Of a stretch of 31,213 bases of DNA, positions 1 to 9,073 are shown in pieces. The notes under the pieces were generated by a model. The model was not told the DNA's origin and searched no databases. It saw nothing but the letters and a program-made list of their open reading frames with translations. The stretch comes from a virus: IMG/VR virus record IMGVR_UViG_3300044982_000175, positions 1-31,213 of that record; one strand, 5' to 3'. Position numbers and translations under genes: made by a program. Every line of letters begins with the position of its first letter. Position 1 is the stretch's first letter.

Positions 1-1
1 T

Positions 2-289
2 ATTTCATTGGTTTCTAAAGCTATGTATCATGAAGATTATAAGAATAAAAGCGAACTCTCTATTGTTTTTCACGCATCTTTGAAAACACTTACAAAGTTA
101 ATGAAAATGTATTCTGAAGAGTTGAGTCGAGTAGAGAGTCGTATGGATAATGTTGAATATGAACAGATATCAAATCAAGCTGATCAATTTTGTTATAATA
201 TAAGAGGAAATGAAAACACATATCAGAGTGATAAGCCAAAATTAGACTTTTATTTAAGATCTCTAAGAGGCGAGGTAACTATTATATGA
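2..289 (+). CDS. Hypothetical protein, 5' end possibly cut by the window edge
   Basis: I do not recognise this protein. The frame is open to the left edge of the window, so the gene may begin outside. The first internal ATG is at 23, but no convincing ribosome binding site precedes it. The visible product is mostly helical and charged, with a heptad-like stretch in the middle (KTLTKLMKMYSEELSRVESR) that could form a coiled coil. No signal peptide or membrane segment is visible. Its TGA stop overlaps the ATG of the next small membrane-protein gene (ATGA), so the two are probably translationally coupled. Function unknown; real coding is likely because of this coupling. Confidence 0.5.
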   Translation: MSLVSKAMYHEDYKNKSELSIVFHASLKTLTKLMKMYSEELSRVESRMDNVEYEQISNQADQFCYNIRGNENTYQSDKPKLDFYLRSLRGEVTII

Positions 290-414
290 AGAATTTTTTA
301 GAATTTTTAGGATTTTTAGTATCTGTATTAGTGAGTATGTTTTTTCCATTTTTAATTTCAGTGGTAATAATGATTATTATCATATGGCTTTTTGATATAA
401 GTTTATTACTTTAG
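286..414 (+). CDS. Very small hydrophobic membrane protein (42 aa)
   Basis: The ATG overlaps the preceding stop in an ATGA junction. A purine-rich AGAGGCGAGG lies about 10 nt upstream and can serve as ribosome binding site. The product is almost entirely hydrophobic (FLGFLVSVLVSMFFPFLISV then VIMIIIIWLF), enough for one long or two short membrane segments, with little outside the membrane. Size, hydrophobicity and position next to two more tiny membrane proteins at the end of a phage late region would fit a holin-like or lysis-accessory role. That is inference from context only: no lysin gene is in the window and no family was recognised. Confidence 0.5.
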   Translation: MKNFLEFLGFLVSVLVSMFFPFLISVVIMIIIIWLFDISLLL

Positions 415-436
415 TTAATGACGAAGAATAGTAAAC

Positions 437-535
437 ATGAAACATGTATTCGTTTCTTTATTTATTTTCTATGTAATATCGATGTTTGTATTGGTGGTAG
501 TGTTGATGGTGGTGGTGTTTTCTACAAATTTATAA
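437..535 (+). CDS. Very small single-span membrane protein (32 aa)
   Basis: The product is a short start MKHVFVSLF followed by a nearly uninterrupted hydrophobic stretch rich in Val, Leu and Met, ending STNL. This fits a single transmembrane segment or an uncleaved signal anchor. The ribosome binding site is weak (GAAG about 12 nt upstream). It lies between two other membrane-protein genes. A longer frame starting at 418 overlaps it, but that translation is an unstructured mix of Asn, Cys and Gly, so I prefer this frame. It may be part of a lysis cassette, or it may be non-functional. Moderate to low confidence. Confidence 0.35.
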   Translation: MKHVFVSLFIFYVISMFVLVVVLMVVVFSTNL

Positions 536-568
536 TAACTATAACAAATAACATAAGGAATAATAAAA

Positions 569-745
569 ATGATTTCAATTATATTAGTTATGCAAATTGC
601 AATGTTCGGAATGATTGCTTCTGGTTTTCGTATTATTGAAAATAGAGTAGTTAAAGCTATGGATAATACTACTCTTTTAATTAAATATATGGAACATATA
701 CGAGAGGAATTACTTATTATAAAAAATAATACTAAAAGAAGATAA
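569..745 (+). CDS. Small N-terminally anchored membrane protein (58 aa)
   Basis: The ATG follows AAGGA with about 9 nt spacing. The N-terminus (about residues 2-20, SIILVMQIAMFGMIASGF) is a single hydrophobic membrane segment. The rest is an amphipathic charged helix ending KNNTKRR. One N-terminal span plus a basic tail resembles small phage holin or lysis-regulating proteins, but no family was identified. The stop is 3 bp from the stop of the convergent ejection-protein gene, so any terminator serving both directions must lie inside coding sequence. Confidence 0.55.
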   Translation: MISIILVMQIAMFGMIASGFRIIENRVVKAMDNTTLLIKYMEHIREELLIIKNNTKRR

Positions 746-747
746 TA

Positions 748-2835
748 TCATTTAGAATCCGATGATTTATTTTCTTTTCTATTCTTAAGTACATCTTTTA
801 AATGTTGTACTGTTGGTTTTTCTTCTTTCTTATTAAGAAGAGAATTCATCTTATGGTTAAGAGTTTGTAGAGATACGCCACTTCGTTTCTTTACAAACTC
901 TTCTATATGCTCAGCTGTTGTTGTAGTTGGTTCTTTTGCAAACTTTGAAATTAATTCAACAAAATCTTTATCAACAAGAAGCTTTGAAACTGATGATATT
1001 CCTTTTAATGTGGCCATATTAGCGGCGAATAGAGTCGGACTCATTGTTATTATTGTGGCACCCACAGAAGCTCCAAAAGCAAAGACACTATTTATTGTAG
1101 CCGAAGCAGATGTGTTAACAGACTGGCTTCCCTTATGCATAGAACGAGCAACATTAATGAATTTTTCCACAGTTGGATAATTTTCTTTTCCAAATGACTT
1201 TTCAAGAATTTCTTTTTTAGGACCAGTCTTTAAAGATTTAATGAAAGAAGGATAATTAACTTCTTCCGAAATTGGATTATTAAGTTTTCCCTCTAATGTT
1301 TGATCTATTTTTTTTCTCTTAGCATAAGTGGCATAGTATTTTTCAGCCTTCTTATAGGTGTTCGACCATTCAGGATTAATTTTACCATAATCTTCAAGAG
1401 TCTCTCTAAAGGCATCATTAAGATGATTAAACATTAATTTAACACCTTGATCCGTATCTTTTAACATTCTATTAATTTCTGCCTTTTGATTTAAAATCAG
1501 TTTAACTGGGATAGGTGGCGAGAAATTACCAAATGAACTTTTAATACTTAAACCATTTTCAATTTCTTCCATCTTAGTAAATAACTTTTTTGTATCTTCA
1601 CTTAAAGATAAAGCTTTAAACTCTTCTTTTATTTCTTTAATTCGATCTACTATTTTATTAGTATTAATCATTGCATCTTCAGGTAAAGCTTCACGTGCCT
1701 TCTCATATAATTTAGATATTTGTCCTTTAACTTGATCATTTTTAAGAGGGCCAACACTATCTAATAATTCACCCATTCCCTTTTGAAAAGCATTCGTCGT
1801 TTCTTGAAATGCATCTTTAATTCTTTCACCGAAAACAGGATATTTGCTTATATTTTCATTCAAAAATTTAATCATCTTCGAATCTGTAAGTGCAACTAAA
1901 GGAAGAGGAACATTAATGTCTTTAGCTGCTTCATAAATTTCACTTTTAAACTTCTTAGCTGCTTGTTTAGCTAATAAATTCCGTATAGCCTTTCGAGGCT
2001 GCATAATACCAGGAGCAATACTTCCAGCAGCTTGAGTTCCAATCCCTGCACCTAATCCAAGACCAAGTGACCCGAGTTCCCCAACCTTATCTTTAGTAGC
2101 CTCCATAGTAGCTCCCGCAGCTCCCGCAGCAGCGATATCTGCTGGCCTAAGACTTCCTATAGAAGAAAGTGCTTTAGCTGTAGTGGGAGCAGCTTTTTTG
2201 AGTAATTTTGCAACCCCCCCAGGACCAGCTAATGAAGCTGCAAATTTTGTACCTTCATATGCAGGTGTATGTTCAGCTCCCAGTCCTTCTTCAATGGTTT
2301 GTTCTAATGATCCAACCGTTGGGACTTTCGTTGATTCCAAATAATTTTGTTTTTGTTCTGGTGATAATTTATCAGCTCCAAAACTCATATTCATTTCTTG
2401 TTCTGTATTTAAATTCTGTGATTCTGCCAAAAGATTATAAAGCATTCCTAATAAATCAACGTTTGCGCCAACTGAAGCTGGAAGCGCTTTGGCCAGATTA
2501 ATCATATTATTAAGAATACCTGTTTCATTCTGAGGAGGAGTTGTAGTCCCATTCGTCTCTTGAGATGGGATGCCTGTCGGACTCATACCATTCTGAGGAG
2601 AATTTTGAGGAGTTGAGGAAGGTTCATTATCATCCATAATGCTAATAGGATTAGTACCTTCAAAAATGTCCTTTTGTTCAGAACTATTTGTTCCTAAAGA
2701 AGATTCTGGATTTTGTGGAAGAGGCATCCTTTCTTCAAATCCATTTTGAACAGGAGGCGCAGAAAGCGTATTCTGTTGATAGTTTTCCTCATCCATAATG
2801 CTAATAGGATTAGTACCGTCAAAGATATCCTTCAT
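748..2835 (-). CDS. Large internal virion / ejection-type protein (695 aa)
   Basis: Last gene of the late operon. Its start overlaps the stop of the preceding gene (ATGA). The product is long and mostly helical. The N-terminal 100 residues are Pro/Gln/Asn-rich and contain a duplicated motif, D-I-F-(D/E)-G-T-N-P-I-S-I-M-D, at residues 3-15 and 56-68. A Gly/Ala-rich hydrophobic region follows (about residues 195-275), then a charged helical centre and a second hydrophobic patch near residues 575-605 (SVFAFGASVGATIITMSPTL). Helical bulk with membrane-active Gly/Ala segments, in third place among the distal tail-side genes, is typical of podovirus ejection proteins (compare P22 gp7, gp16 and gp20 or T7 gp14-16), which form a conduit through the host envelope. 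No lytic transglycosylase motif was seen. The assignment rests on position and composition. Confidence 0.6.
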   Translation of the reverse strand: MKDIFDGTNPISIMDEENYQQNTLSAPPVQNGFEERMPLPQNPESSLGTNSSEQKDIFEGTNPISIMDDNEPSSTPQNSPQNGMSPTGIPSQETNGTTTPPQNETGILNNMINLAKALPASVGANVDLLGMLYNLLAESQNLNTEQEMNMSFGADKLSPEQKQNYLESTKVPTVGSLEQTIEEGLGAEHTPAYEGTKFAASLAGPGGVAKLLKKAAPTTAKALSSIGSLRPADIAAAGAAGATMEATKDKVGELGSLGLGLGAGIGTQAAGSIAPGIMQPRKAIRNLLAKQAAKKFKSEIYEAAKDINVPLPLVALTDSKMIKFLNENISKYPVFGERIKDAFQETTNAFQKGMGELLDSVGPLKNDQVKGQISKLYEKAREALPEDAMINTNKIVDRIKEIKEEFKALSLSEDTKKLFTKMEEIENGLSIKSSFGNFSPPIPVKLILNQKAEINRMLKDTDQGVKLMFNHLNDAFRETLEDYGKINPEWSNTYKKAEKYYATYAKRKKIDQTLEGKLNNPISEEVNYPSFIKSLKTGPKKEILEKSFGKENYPTVEKFINVARSMHKGSQSVNTSASATINSVFAFGASVGATIITMSPTLFAANMATLKGISSVSKLLVDKDFVELISKFAKEPTTTTAEHIEEFVKKRSGVSLQTLNHKMNSLLNKKEEKPTVQHLKDVLKNRKENKSSDSK
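2631..2817. repeat. Direct repeat inside the ejection-protein gene
   Basis: An identical 28-bp stretch occurs at 2631-2658 and 2790-2817, 159 bp apart and in frame. Similarity continues for several more codons. The repeat encodes the doubled motif GTNPISIMD with DIF in front. The sequence between the copies is low-complexity Pro/Gln/Asn, so the unit looks like a linker-separated duplicated peptide rather than a slipped microsatellite. Confidence 0.9.
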
Positions 2836-4256
2836 TGTACCAGTATTCCACCCCTTTGTAGGATCATATCAATATTAGGATCATCTCGACTATAAATTGC
2901 TATCTTACCCGTCATAGGTGATTTTATAGAAACAGTATTAGACTGTTCCTGGGCTTGTGGTTGTTGTCCCATCCCATTATTCAAATACTTCTCGGATTGT
3001 TCAGTTACATTCTTGGATAAAGGTTCCCCATCAGATCCATAAGCTTGGGCTATCGAATCTAATTCACCTTTATTTAAATCGTAGTTATACCTTGCAGATG
3101 CCTCTATATCATTCATAACGCTTGAGAATGCTTCAGGCGACATTTGAAGATTAGGAACAGATCCAATCCCAATTGCATCTAACATTTGATTTGGATTAGA
3201 TATGCCTTTTGCGACAGATAATCTTAATTTATTCAATTCCTTTTCTAATTTTTGAGCTGCATTAGCAATCTTTGGATTCATTCCCTGAGTTGCACTTTTA
3301 AGAGTACTGCTAATTAAATTCGTATCCTTACTTTGCCATGGGAGTGACATGACGGTTTGTAATGCTTCTGGAGTTTCTTGAACAATGTTATTAATAATTT
3401 GAGAGGCCTTTAAAACTTCAGTGGATGCAGCAATCTGAGGAGTATAATATTTATGCGCAGCTGCTACTCTCTTCGCGCCACTCTCTTTAATTCTTAATAA
3501 AGCAGCATCCTGTTTCTGAGGCATATAGTCAATTTCAGATTCATATTTTCTTCGTCTTGCATCATTAACTCCTTCCAAACTTCCAACTTTTCTCTCTTCT
3601 AAAGCTTGCTTTTCTGCATATTGCTGTCTTTTTTCTTGCTGCTCCATTTGATGTTCAGGATTAATGGATGACATCATATTATTGGTATACTCATCTCCAA
3701 ATATCAATGCAGGAACATTTGAAATATTTCCTTCTTCATCAACATAATCATATTTTGAATTTGTAAGACCACTAACAACAGGAGACAACTTTTCTCCTGT
3801 AATGTCTTCATACTTACGTCTCATTTTATTAACCATATCAAGACGACTTTGCTCATCCGCACCATTTTTTAAAGCACTCTCAAATGCCCAAAATTCAGGT
3901 TGAATAGCTTTTCTTCCCTTTTCATCTCTACGATATTTTTCTGTCTCTGCAATGTTGGCATTATTGATTTCCGTTAAATTATCAATTACATTTTTATGGT
4001 TTTTATATAGCTCCTCATTTTCATAAATACTTGATAATTCAGCTGCATTCTCAACTCCTTGCGTAAAACCAGCGACAACAGAATGCCATCCTTTTCTACT
4101 TCCTCCTAAACTCTCCCGGGTTTGACCTGCTATTTTTCCGATAAGAGAATTTGTAGATTTTTTCCCTTCAGATAATTTGCGTTTTTCTTCTAAAAGACTC
4201 AGTGCATTCTTAATATCTGGCCCAGAGTTAATTTTTTCTGACTTATACTTTGACAT
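2832..4256 (-). CDS. Helical internal virion / ejection-type protein (474 aa)
   Basis: The product is highly charged and almost wholly helical, with long Glu/Lys/Gln stretches suggesting coiled coils (for example EQQEKRQQYAEKQALEERKV near residues 205-225). No signal peptide or clear membrane segment is present. It starts 14 bp after the preceding gene and its stop overlaps the start of the next one, so three helical proteins lie in tandem at the operon's distal end. Size, composition and position fit a P22- or T7-like internal core or ejection protein that packs with the portal and is expelled ahead of DNA. No catalytic motif was found. Confidence 0.5.
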   Translation of the reverse strand: MSKYKSEKINSGPDIKNALSLLEEKRKLSEGKKSTNSLIGKIAGQTRESLGGSRKGWHSVVAGFTQGVENAAELSSIYENEELYKNHKNVIDNLTEINNANIAETEKYRRDEKGRKAIQPEFWAFESALKNGADEQSRLDMVNKMRRKYEDITGEKLSPVVSGLTNSKYDYVDEEGNISNVPALIFGDEYTNNMMSSINPEHQMEQQEKRQQYAEKQALEERKVGSLEGVNDARRRKYESEIDYMPQKQDAALLRIKESGAKRVAAAHKYYTPQIAASTEVLKASQIINNIVQETPEALQTVMSLPWQSKDTNLISSTLKSATQGMNPKIANAAQKLEKELNKLRLSVAKGISNPNQMLDAIGIGSVPNLQMSPEAFSSVMNDIEASARYNYDLNKGELDSIAQAYGSDGEPLSKNVTEQSEKYLNNGMGQQPQAQEQSNTVSIKSPMTGKIAIYSRDDPNIDMILQRGGILVQ

Positions 4257-4270
4257 CTATTTTATCCATT

Positions 4271-5527
4271 TTATCCAAATAGTTTACCTGCAAGCATTGC
4301 GCCACCGGAACCTGCGGGGCCTGTCATCATTCCACCAGCCATCAGTCCAGCAGCACTGCCTAATGCACCTCCCAATATCTGACCAGTAGAAGGCCCTTGA
4401 GCTTGTTTCGCCACTTGTTCTAATTCAAATTGCTTTAAATTCTGCTGATTCTGTTCCTTTTGCTGATTAAACTGATTCTCATAACCTTTTTGTACCCTAT
4501 TAAATTCACTATCATATAGTGTCTTTGCTCTATTAAACTCATGACCATATCCCGTATTAATACGATTTATTTCAGCTTCATGCTGCAATAAAGCATTTCT
4601 ATTTTGAAGACCATAACGTTCCATATGTTGTGTATTCATTACATTTTGTTGGTTCAAAGCAAGCTCAGGAGCACGCGTCATCATATTTTTATTAACTTCT
4701 TCATTACGTAATTGAGACCCTATTTTAAACTGATTATACATTTCATTAAGTACGGTTTGTCTTCTTGCATCTAAATCAGCTAATTGTTGTTGCTCTAATC
4801 CATATTCAGTTTGCGCATTTGCGAGTTGTGCACGACGTCCTTCTTCCCGGAGATTATATCCAGTCAAATTCTTTCCAAGTTCATGTTGTTCAAGCCCCCT
4901 TTCATATTCACCAGCTCGAAATTCGGCTTCGTGGCGTAAATCACTAATTTGTCGTTGCAAATCTGATCTTACTTGATTTGCATATGAAGAATTGGAACGT
5001 CCACTATGAGCAAGACGTTCCTCTAGCTGGTGACGATTTCGTATAATATCCTGATCTAAATCTCTTTTTTGAATTTGTCTAAAATCTTCCACCTTTTTTT
5101 CTAGATTTGGTAAATTAAAAACCCCCTGTAAATCTCTCATCCTGTCTTGACTTAAATTTGCCATAACATCAACATACGGTTTCAATGGAGCGACCTTTTG
5201 AGGATCATACTTTGCAAGTTCTAAAATGCCCTTCATAGAATCTTCGTAAAGTTTAGCAGCCATTGTATAAGAAGCCTGTTCTTTAGGAGTTCTCGGAAGC
5301 TGTGTCTTAACATATCTTTCCTTCCCGTCAGGCCCTCTAACTTTTGCAAATTTAACCCCGGCTATTTCATCAATAAAATCAAGAATTTCCTGAGGTTTAG
5401 GAACAGGAGGCAACTTAGCTAATTTAGGCTGCTTGGGGGGCATATTTATAACAAGTTTAGGTAAAGCAGGTGGCCGCGCAAAAGGCTGCATTTGTGGAGC
5501 TTTAACTTTCTTATTTCCAAATGACAT
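4271..5527 (-). CDS. Internal virion protein with Gly-rich membrane-active tail (418 aa)
   Basis: A strong ribosome binding site (AGAGGAG) precedes the ATG, and the preceding stop overlaps the start (TAATG). Residues 1-50 are Pro/Lys-rich and extended. Residues about 100-370 form long Gln/Glu/Asn/Arg-rich helices with regularly spaced repeats of the type N-R-A-x-x-L-Y-D-S-E-F-N-R near residues 320-350. The C-terminus is a Gly/Ala/Met hydrophobic segment (GGALGSAAGLMAGGMMTGPA and onward). This pattern is common in podovirus internal proteins that insert into the host envelope (the P22 gp7 or T7 gp14 role). Assignment by composition and gene order. Confidence 0.55.
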   Translation of the reverse strand: MSFGNKKVKAPQMQPFARPPALPKLVINMPPKQPKLAKLPPVPKPQEILDFIDEIAGVKFAKVRGPDGKERYVKTQLPRTPKEQASYTMAAKLYEDSMKGILELAKYDPQKVAPLKPYVDVMANLSQDRMRDLQGVFNLPNLEKKVEDFRQIQKRDLDQDIIRNRHQLEERLAHSGRSNSSYANQVRSDLQRQISDLRHEAEFRAGEYERGLEQHELGKNLTGYNLREEGRRAQLANAQTEYGLEQQQLADLDARRQTVLNEMYNQFKIGSQLRNEEVNKNMMTRAPELALNQQNVMNTQHMERYGLQNRNALLQHEAEINRINTGYGHEFNRAKTLYDSEFNRVQKGYENQFNQQKEQNQQNLKQFELEQVAKQAQGPSTGQILGGALGSAAGLMAGGMMTGPAGSGGAMLAGKLFG

Positions 5528-5901
5528 TATAGAACTCCTCTATAAAACCATGTTTCATCTGCATTTAATGGAATGACATTTAATTTATGACACATCTTCA
5601 GTAATGTCCTTATCGATTTCTCTTCTGTATGAATAAGTATACTCTTATAATTAATATAAAATGGGTAATTTAACAAACAGATTAATAGCTCTTTGTATTG
5701 TTTATGATATCTATTTTTCTTAAAAATATAAAGGGAAATTTCAACGGCTCCTTCTTCATAATCATCTCTGGATTTAAGACCATAAAGCCCAATATCATCT
5801 AATTTATCATCAATTATAAAAAAATATCGCTTTAAATCTTCGATAAAATCTGGAAAGTAATCTTTAATTTCATTTTCATTTACTTCGTCTAATTGTATCA
5901 T
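5527..5901 (-). CDS. Small protein, possibly degenerate GNAT fold (124 aa)
   Basis: Starts directly after the stop of the preceding fibre gene (TAA followed by ATG). The arrangement resembles a compact acetyltransferase-type fold: a beta strand with E-I-S-L-Y-I-F, then K-K-N-R-Y-H-K-Q-Y-K-E-L-L-I-C-L-L where GNATs have the acyl-CoA loop and helix, then a strand (YKSILIHT), then S-I-R-T-L-L-K-M-C-H-K-L-N-V like the GNAT motif S-x-R-x-x-x-K-x-G-F, then a W-F-Y-R-G strand. The usual Q/R-x-x-G-x-G/A pyrophosphate loop is not recognisable, so catalysis is doubtful. Podovirus late operons often hold a small GNAT-like protein just before the internal virion proteins. Inference only. Confidence 0.4.
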   Translation of the reverse strand: MIQLDEVNENEIKDYFPDFIEDLKRYFFIIDDKLDDIGLYGLKSRDDYEEGAVEISLYIFKKNRYHKQYKELLICLLNYPFYINYKSILIHTEEKSIRTLLKMCHKLNVIPLNADETWFYRGVL

Positions 5902-6888
5902 TTAAGAATAAAATATGATCCCAGCGCTAACAGCAGAGTTATCCAAAGGAACAACGTCCAGACCGATCTGAATAAATAAATAAATGCTAATTGTAGTTTG
6001 ACTGACAACGTTAATTGTTGAAAAAATAAGAGCGTCTCCTACTACAGCGCTTACTGTTAGTGGAAAAACGGGAGAATTAGTAGGATTTAAAAAAGTAACA
6101 TTATATTGTCCAACAGCAATTTTCGTAACACTAACAATATTAGCAGTTGTGTTTGTTGGAACAATATTCCCCACAGGTTGTGTACCATCAAATGTTACAA
6201 AAGCTCCGTTAATTCTTGAAGTTCCAATTGCAAGGGGAGACATATTATTACCTATAACAGTACCATAAGTTATCTTAGTTGCTCCTGAAATAGATGAATT
6301 AGCTATTTGAACACCAGTAATTGTATTATTAGCTATTTGAGCAGCGGTAATTGTATTATTAGCTAATCTATCTCCAGTAATTGTAGTACCAGCTATTTGA
6401 GCAGCGGTAATTGTATTATTAGCTATTTTAGCACCGGTTACACTCGCGTTTTGAAGTTGATTTGTTCCGACACTTCCAAGACCTAACTTATCTTGTGTTA
6501 CACTTAAAACTGCAATCTGAGCGGCTGTCACACATACATTTTGAAGCTGAGGTGTTCCCACACTATTATTTGCAAGCGCCAATTGTGTAACAGCTCCATT
6601 TGCAAGTTGATCTTGTCCCACCAAAATCCAAGAAATATTTGAATTACCATCCGTAGTTGGAAACAAATTTGCATTATCAGGGCTATCACTTCCTGGTAAA
6701 ATACCGACCACTAATCCATCAATTTGGATTTGAAGATTATTTGCAGTATCTATTAGATAATTAGTATCCCCATCTAAAGCCTGATAGGGAACAGGTCGTG
6801 GTGTTGCACTATTCGTTAAAGCTTCATATCGATTGGAATTCAACAAACTAACATTTGCATATGGTAAATTAGGTCTCTGAAATGGCAT
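5902..6888 (-). CDS. Repeat-rich tail fibre / tail appendage protein (328 aa)
   Basis: Preceded by a strong GAGAGGAG site, with its start overlapping the previous stop (TAATG). The N-terminal 100 residues look globular. The central part (about residues 110-205) is built of short repeats of the type N-x-T-I-T-A-A-Q-I-A-N and V-G-T-x-Q-L-Q-N-A-S-V-T, a pattern common in trimeric beta-helical phage fibre shafts. The C-terminal 110 residues are a beta-rich globular domain without Cys, probably a receptor-binding or trimerising tip. The gene lies directly after the large tail protein, as expected for an appendage of a short tail. The receptor is unknown. Confidence 0.65.
   Translation of the reverse strand: MPFQRPNLPYANVSLLNSNRYEALTNSATPRPVPYQALDGDTNYLIDTANNLQIQIDGLVVGILPGSDSPDNANLFPTTDGNSNISWILVGQDQLANGAVTQLALANNSVGTPQLQNVCVTAAQIAVLSVTQDKLGLGSVGTNQLQNASVTGAKIANNTITAAQIAGTTITGDRLANNTITAAQIANNTITGVQIANSSISGATKITYGTVIGNNMSPLAIGTSRINGAFVTFDGTQPVGNIVPTNTTANIVSVTKIAVGQYNVTFLNPTNSPVFPLTVSAVVGDALIFSTINVVSQTTISIYLFIQIGLDVVPLDNSAVSAGIIFYS
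6290..6465. repeat. Tandem short coding repeats in the fibre gene
   Basis: Near-identical units containing GCGGTAATTGTATTATTAGC recur on the + strand around 6338 and 6398, with more diverged copies between and beside them. They encode T-I-T-A-A-Q-I-A-N-N peptides. Repeat number is likely to vary between relatives by recombination, which would change the fibre length. Confidence 0.75.
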
Positions 6889-9071
6889 TAGGATCTCCTC
6901 TCTGTTATACCAAATAAACGAATTCGATCAAAATAAATAGGACCATCTACGGTATATCCTGTGAGATATAACCAAAAAGAAGAAGATACAAACTTTAATC
7001 GTCCTTTGGGATAGGAATAAGATGTTTCAAGTCGTAATCCAGGTGCATTCGGATCAGGATTAGTCGGATTTGGAACACCTAATCCTAAGGGAACTGTATT
7101 TAAAGCATCTCCAATAGGAGGAAGCGCATATAAATTTCGAAGCTCAAAAGATTGACGAATATCCCCTATCACACCAATAGATAAATTATCTTGCTGATTT
7201 CGAGCAAATGCAGATCCATATTCCAGTTGAATTTCATATCTCTTATTCGCAAAACGAATTCCAGGCCGATGAACAACGGGAAGAGTCCAAAAAAAGGATA
7301 TTAATGCTGTTCCATTTTGATCTCCATAAAGAACGACATCTCCATCTTTACCATCTGCATATTTATAAAGCTTATTTCCAATACCTAAGTAAAGAGAATC
7401 AATAGATCCTGAAACAATGGTGGAGGCATTTGCAAAATCTCCACTAAAAAACATCCAAGAATATAAATTCGTAGAATATAAAGAAACAAGAATCTTATTG
7501 GTTCCAATTTTAAATCCACAAAAAGGACCATTCTTATATTTGAATGATCGACATTGCCTATAAAATATATTCGATTGTTTAATCGTTTGAAGATAATCTC
7601 TCACAATAGGATCAACAGAATTTACATCCGTGGCGCCTATTTGTTGTGTAATATTAAATCGACTTAAGGAAACGATTCCATTATCTGTAACAAGATAAGT
7701 ATCAGTAGCAATATCTAGAGCCAAATTACCATGTGCAATTCCTATATCTAAATTGTAAGCCCAACTAAAACGATTTGGAGCAGCTGCTAATGTTGTAGGG
7801 TCTATACCTTGCCAAACTTGAGTTTTATGTCGACCAATAAATACGATATAATTACTAATACTTGCGATAGCCTCTAAATTATCTGCAATTCCATGCTGAT
7901 TACGCAGATCTTCAAACTCAACACGTTTATTCTGATCATTAAACCATTTTAATGGGTTATTAGTTTCATATGTATAATACACAATCATAGTTTCAGAGAA
8001 TTCTCTATAATTAATACTCGCCTGTCCGGGCCCCAATGCCCAAATTCTATTATGGGCTACAAATAAAAAGTTAAAAGTAGGAGGATAATCACCGTAAGCC
8101 AATGCAAGATTATTAACACCAGTAAAAGCAGGAACTGTCGCGGTTGTTGTTGTTATGGTAACGACATTACCAGCTTGAGTAGCTGTTAAAATTGTTAAAT
8201 TAGTAGATGAAACAAGAACATTCCCATTATAAACATTTAATCTAATAAGCCCTCCAACAGGATATTTACCTAAAATAAAATCTGGGATATTAAGTCCTAC
8301 TGTTGGAATAAAAGAAAAACTACTATTAGATATTCTAATAAATGAATTTGCATATTCGGTTACATAATCTGTAACAATATTTAAATCGGTCCCGTCCCAT
8401 ATAACAAGTTTATCGACACCATTACAAATCGTAAGTGTATTTTGAAATGTAATAGCCCTCGGAACACAAGCCACCGACATATAATTAGTATTAAGAGGAG
8501 CACTTAAAGTAGAGGTTTCTGTATTATACATATAGATATTTCCAACTGGAAACCATACAGAATCAATTGTAATATCATCTATATCATCAATAAAATAATT
8601 TCCACTGAGCTCAACAATTACAGTCTCTTCATCGGTAAGAACAGCAAAAATATTACAATACATTGTTGTCGTCGCAAAAGTAGATGTATGATATCTGATC
8701 TTAATCTGAGTATCTTGAAAATATAAAGCGCCATTTGTAGATGAAAAATAAAAACGACTTACAGAAGTTACAATAAAAGTATTAGCTGTAGTATCTTCAA
8801 CAAAATCCGCTACATATAAAATATCTTGTTCTGTACCGTCATTATTTAAAAATGGGAATATTTCAATAATATTTGAATCAAATGTAAGGTCCTCATTAAC
8901 TAATTTTGTACCGTATCTCACACTTCCTCGTCCAATAGGAAGAGGGACAATATTATCAAGAACATAAGCATATTGAGGAGGAAGTATTTTAGGTGAAATG
9001 TTTTGATTCATTCCAGCAACCGGAATGGTAAACTCCAATGTGTCAAAATCACCTTCTTGAAAGAAAGACAT
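6888..9071 (-). CDS. Large beta-rich tail protein, probable tail nozzle/hub (727 aa)
   Basis: The product is almost entirely beta-structured with regularly spaced blade-like segments (for example H-N-R-I-W-A-L-G-P-G, S-N-Y-I-V-F-I-G-R-H-K-T-Q-V-W, T-Y-L-V-T-D-N-G-I-V-S-L-S), suggesting a beta-propeller-like core. It begins S-F-F-Q-E-G-D-F with no signal peptide. Position after the head-tail adaptor and before the fibre, and length, match podovirus tail nozzle or tubular proteins (the P22 gp10 or T7 gp12 role) that plug the portal channel and carry the tail appendages. No enzymatic motif seen. Its stop overlaps the start of the fibre gene. Confidence 0.6.
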   Translation of the reverse strand: MSFFQEGDFDTLEFTIPVAGMNQNISPKILPPQYAYVLDNIVPLPIGRGSVRYGTKLVNEDLTFDSNIIEIFPFLNNDGTEQDILYVADFVEDTTANTFIVTSVSRFYFSSTNGALYFQDTQIKIRYHTSTFATTTMYCNIFAVLTDEETVIVELSGNYFIDDIDDITIDSVWFPVGNIYMYNTETSTLSAPLNTNYMSVACVPRAITFQNTLTICNGVDKLVIWDGTDLNIVTDYVTEYANSFIRISNSSFSFIPTVGLNIPDFILGKYPVGGLIRLNVYNGNVLVSSTNLTILTATQAGNVVTITTTTATVPAFTGVNNLALAYGDYPPTFNFLFVAHNRIWALGPGQASINYREFSETMIVYYTYETNNPLKWFNDQNKRVEFEDLRNQHGIADNLEAIASISNYIVFIGRHKTQVWQGIDPTTLAAAPNRFSWAYNLDIGIAHGNLALDIATDTYLVTDNGIVSLSRFNITQQIGATDVNSVDPIVRDYLQTIKQSNIFYRQCRSFKYKNGPFCGFKIGTNKILVSLYSTNLYSWMFFSGDFANASTIVSGSIDSLYLGIGNKLYKYADGKDGDVVLYGDQNGTALISFFWTLPVVHRPGIRFANKRYEIQLEYGSAFARNQQDNLSIGVIGDIRQSFELRNLYALPPIGDALNTVPLGLGVPNPTNPDPNAPGLRLETSYSYPKGRLKFVSSSFWLYLTGYTVDGPIYFDRIRLFGITERRS

Positions 9072-9073
9072 AT

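Noticed and set aside
418-639. Longer + frame of 73 codons
   Set aside because: Asn/Cys/Gly mixture without structure; two overlapping small frames with membrane segments and better start signals explain the region.
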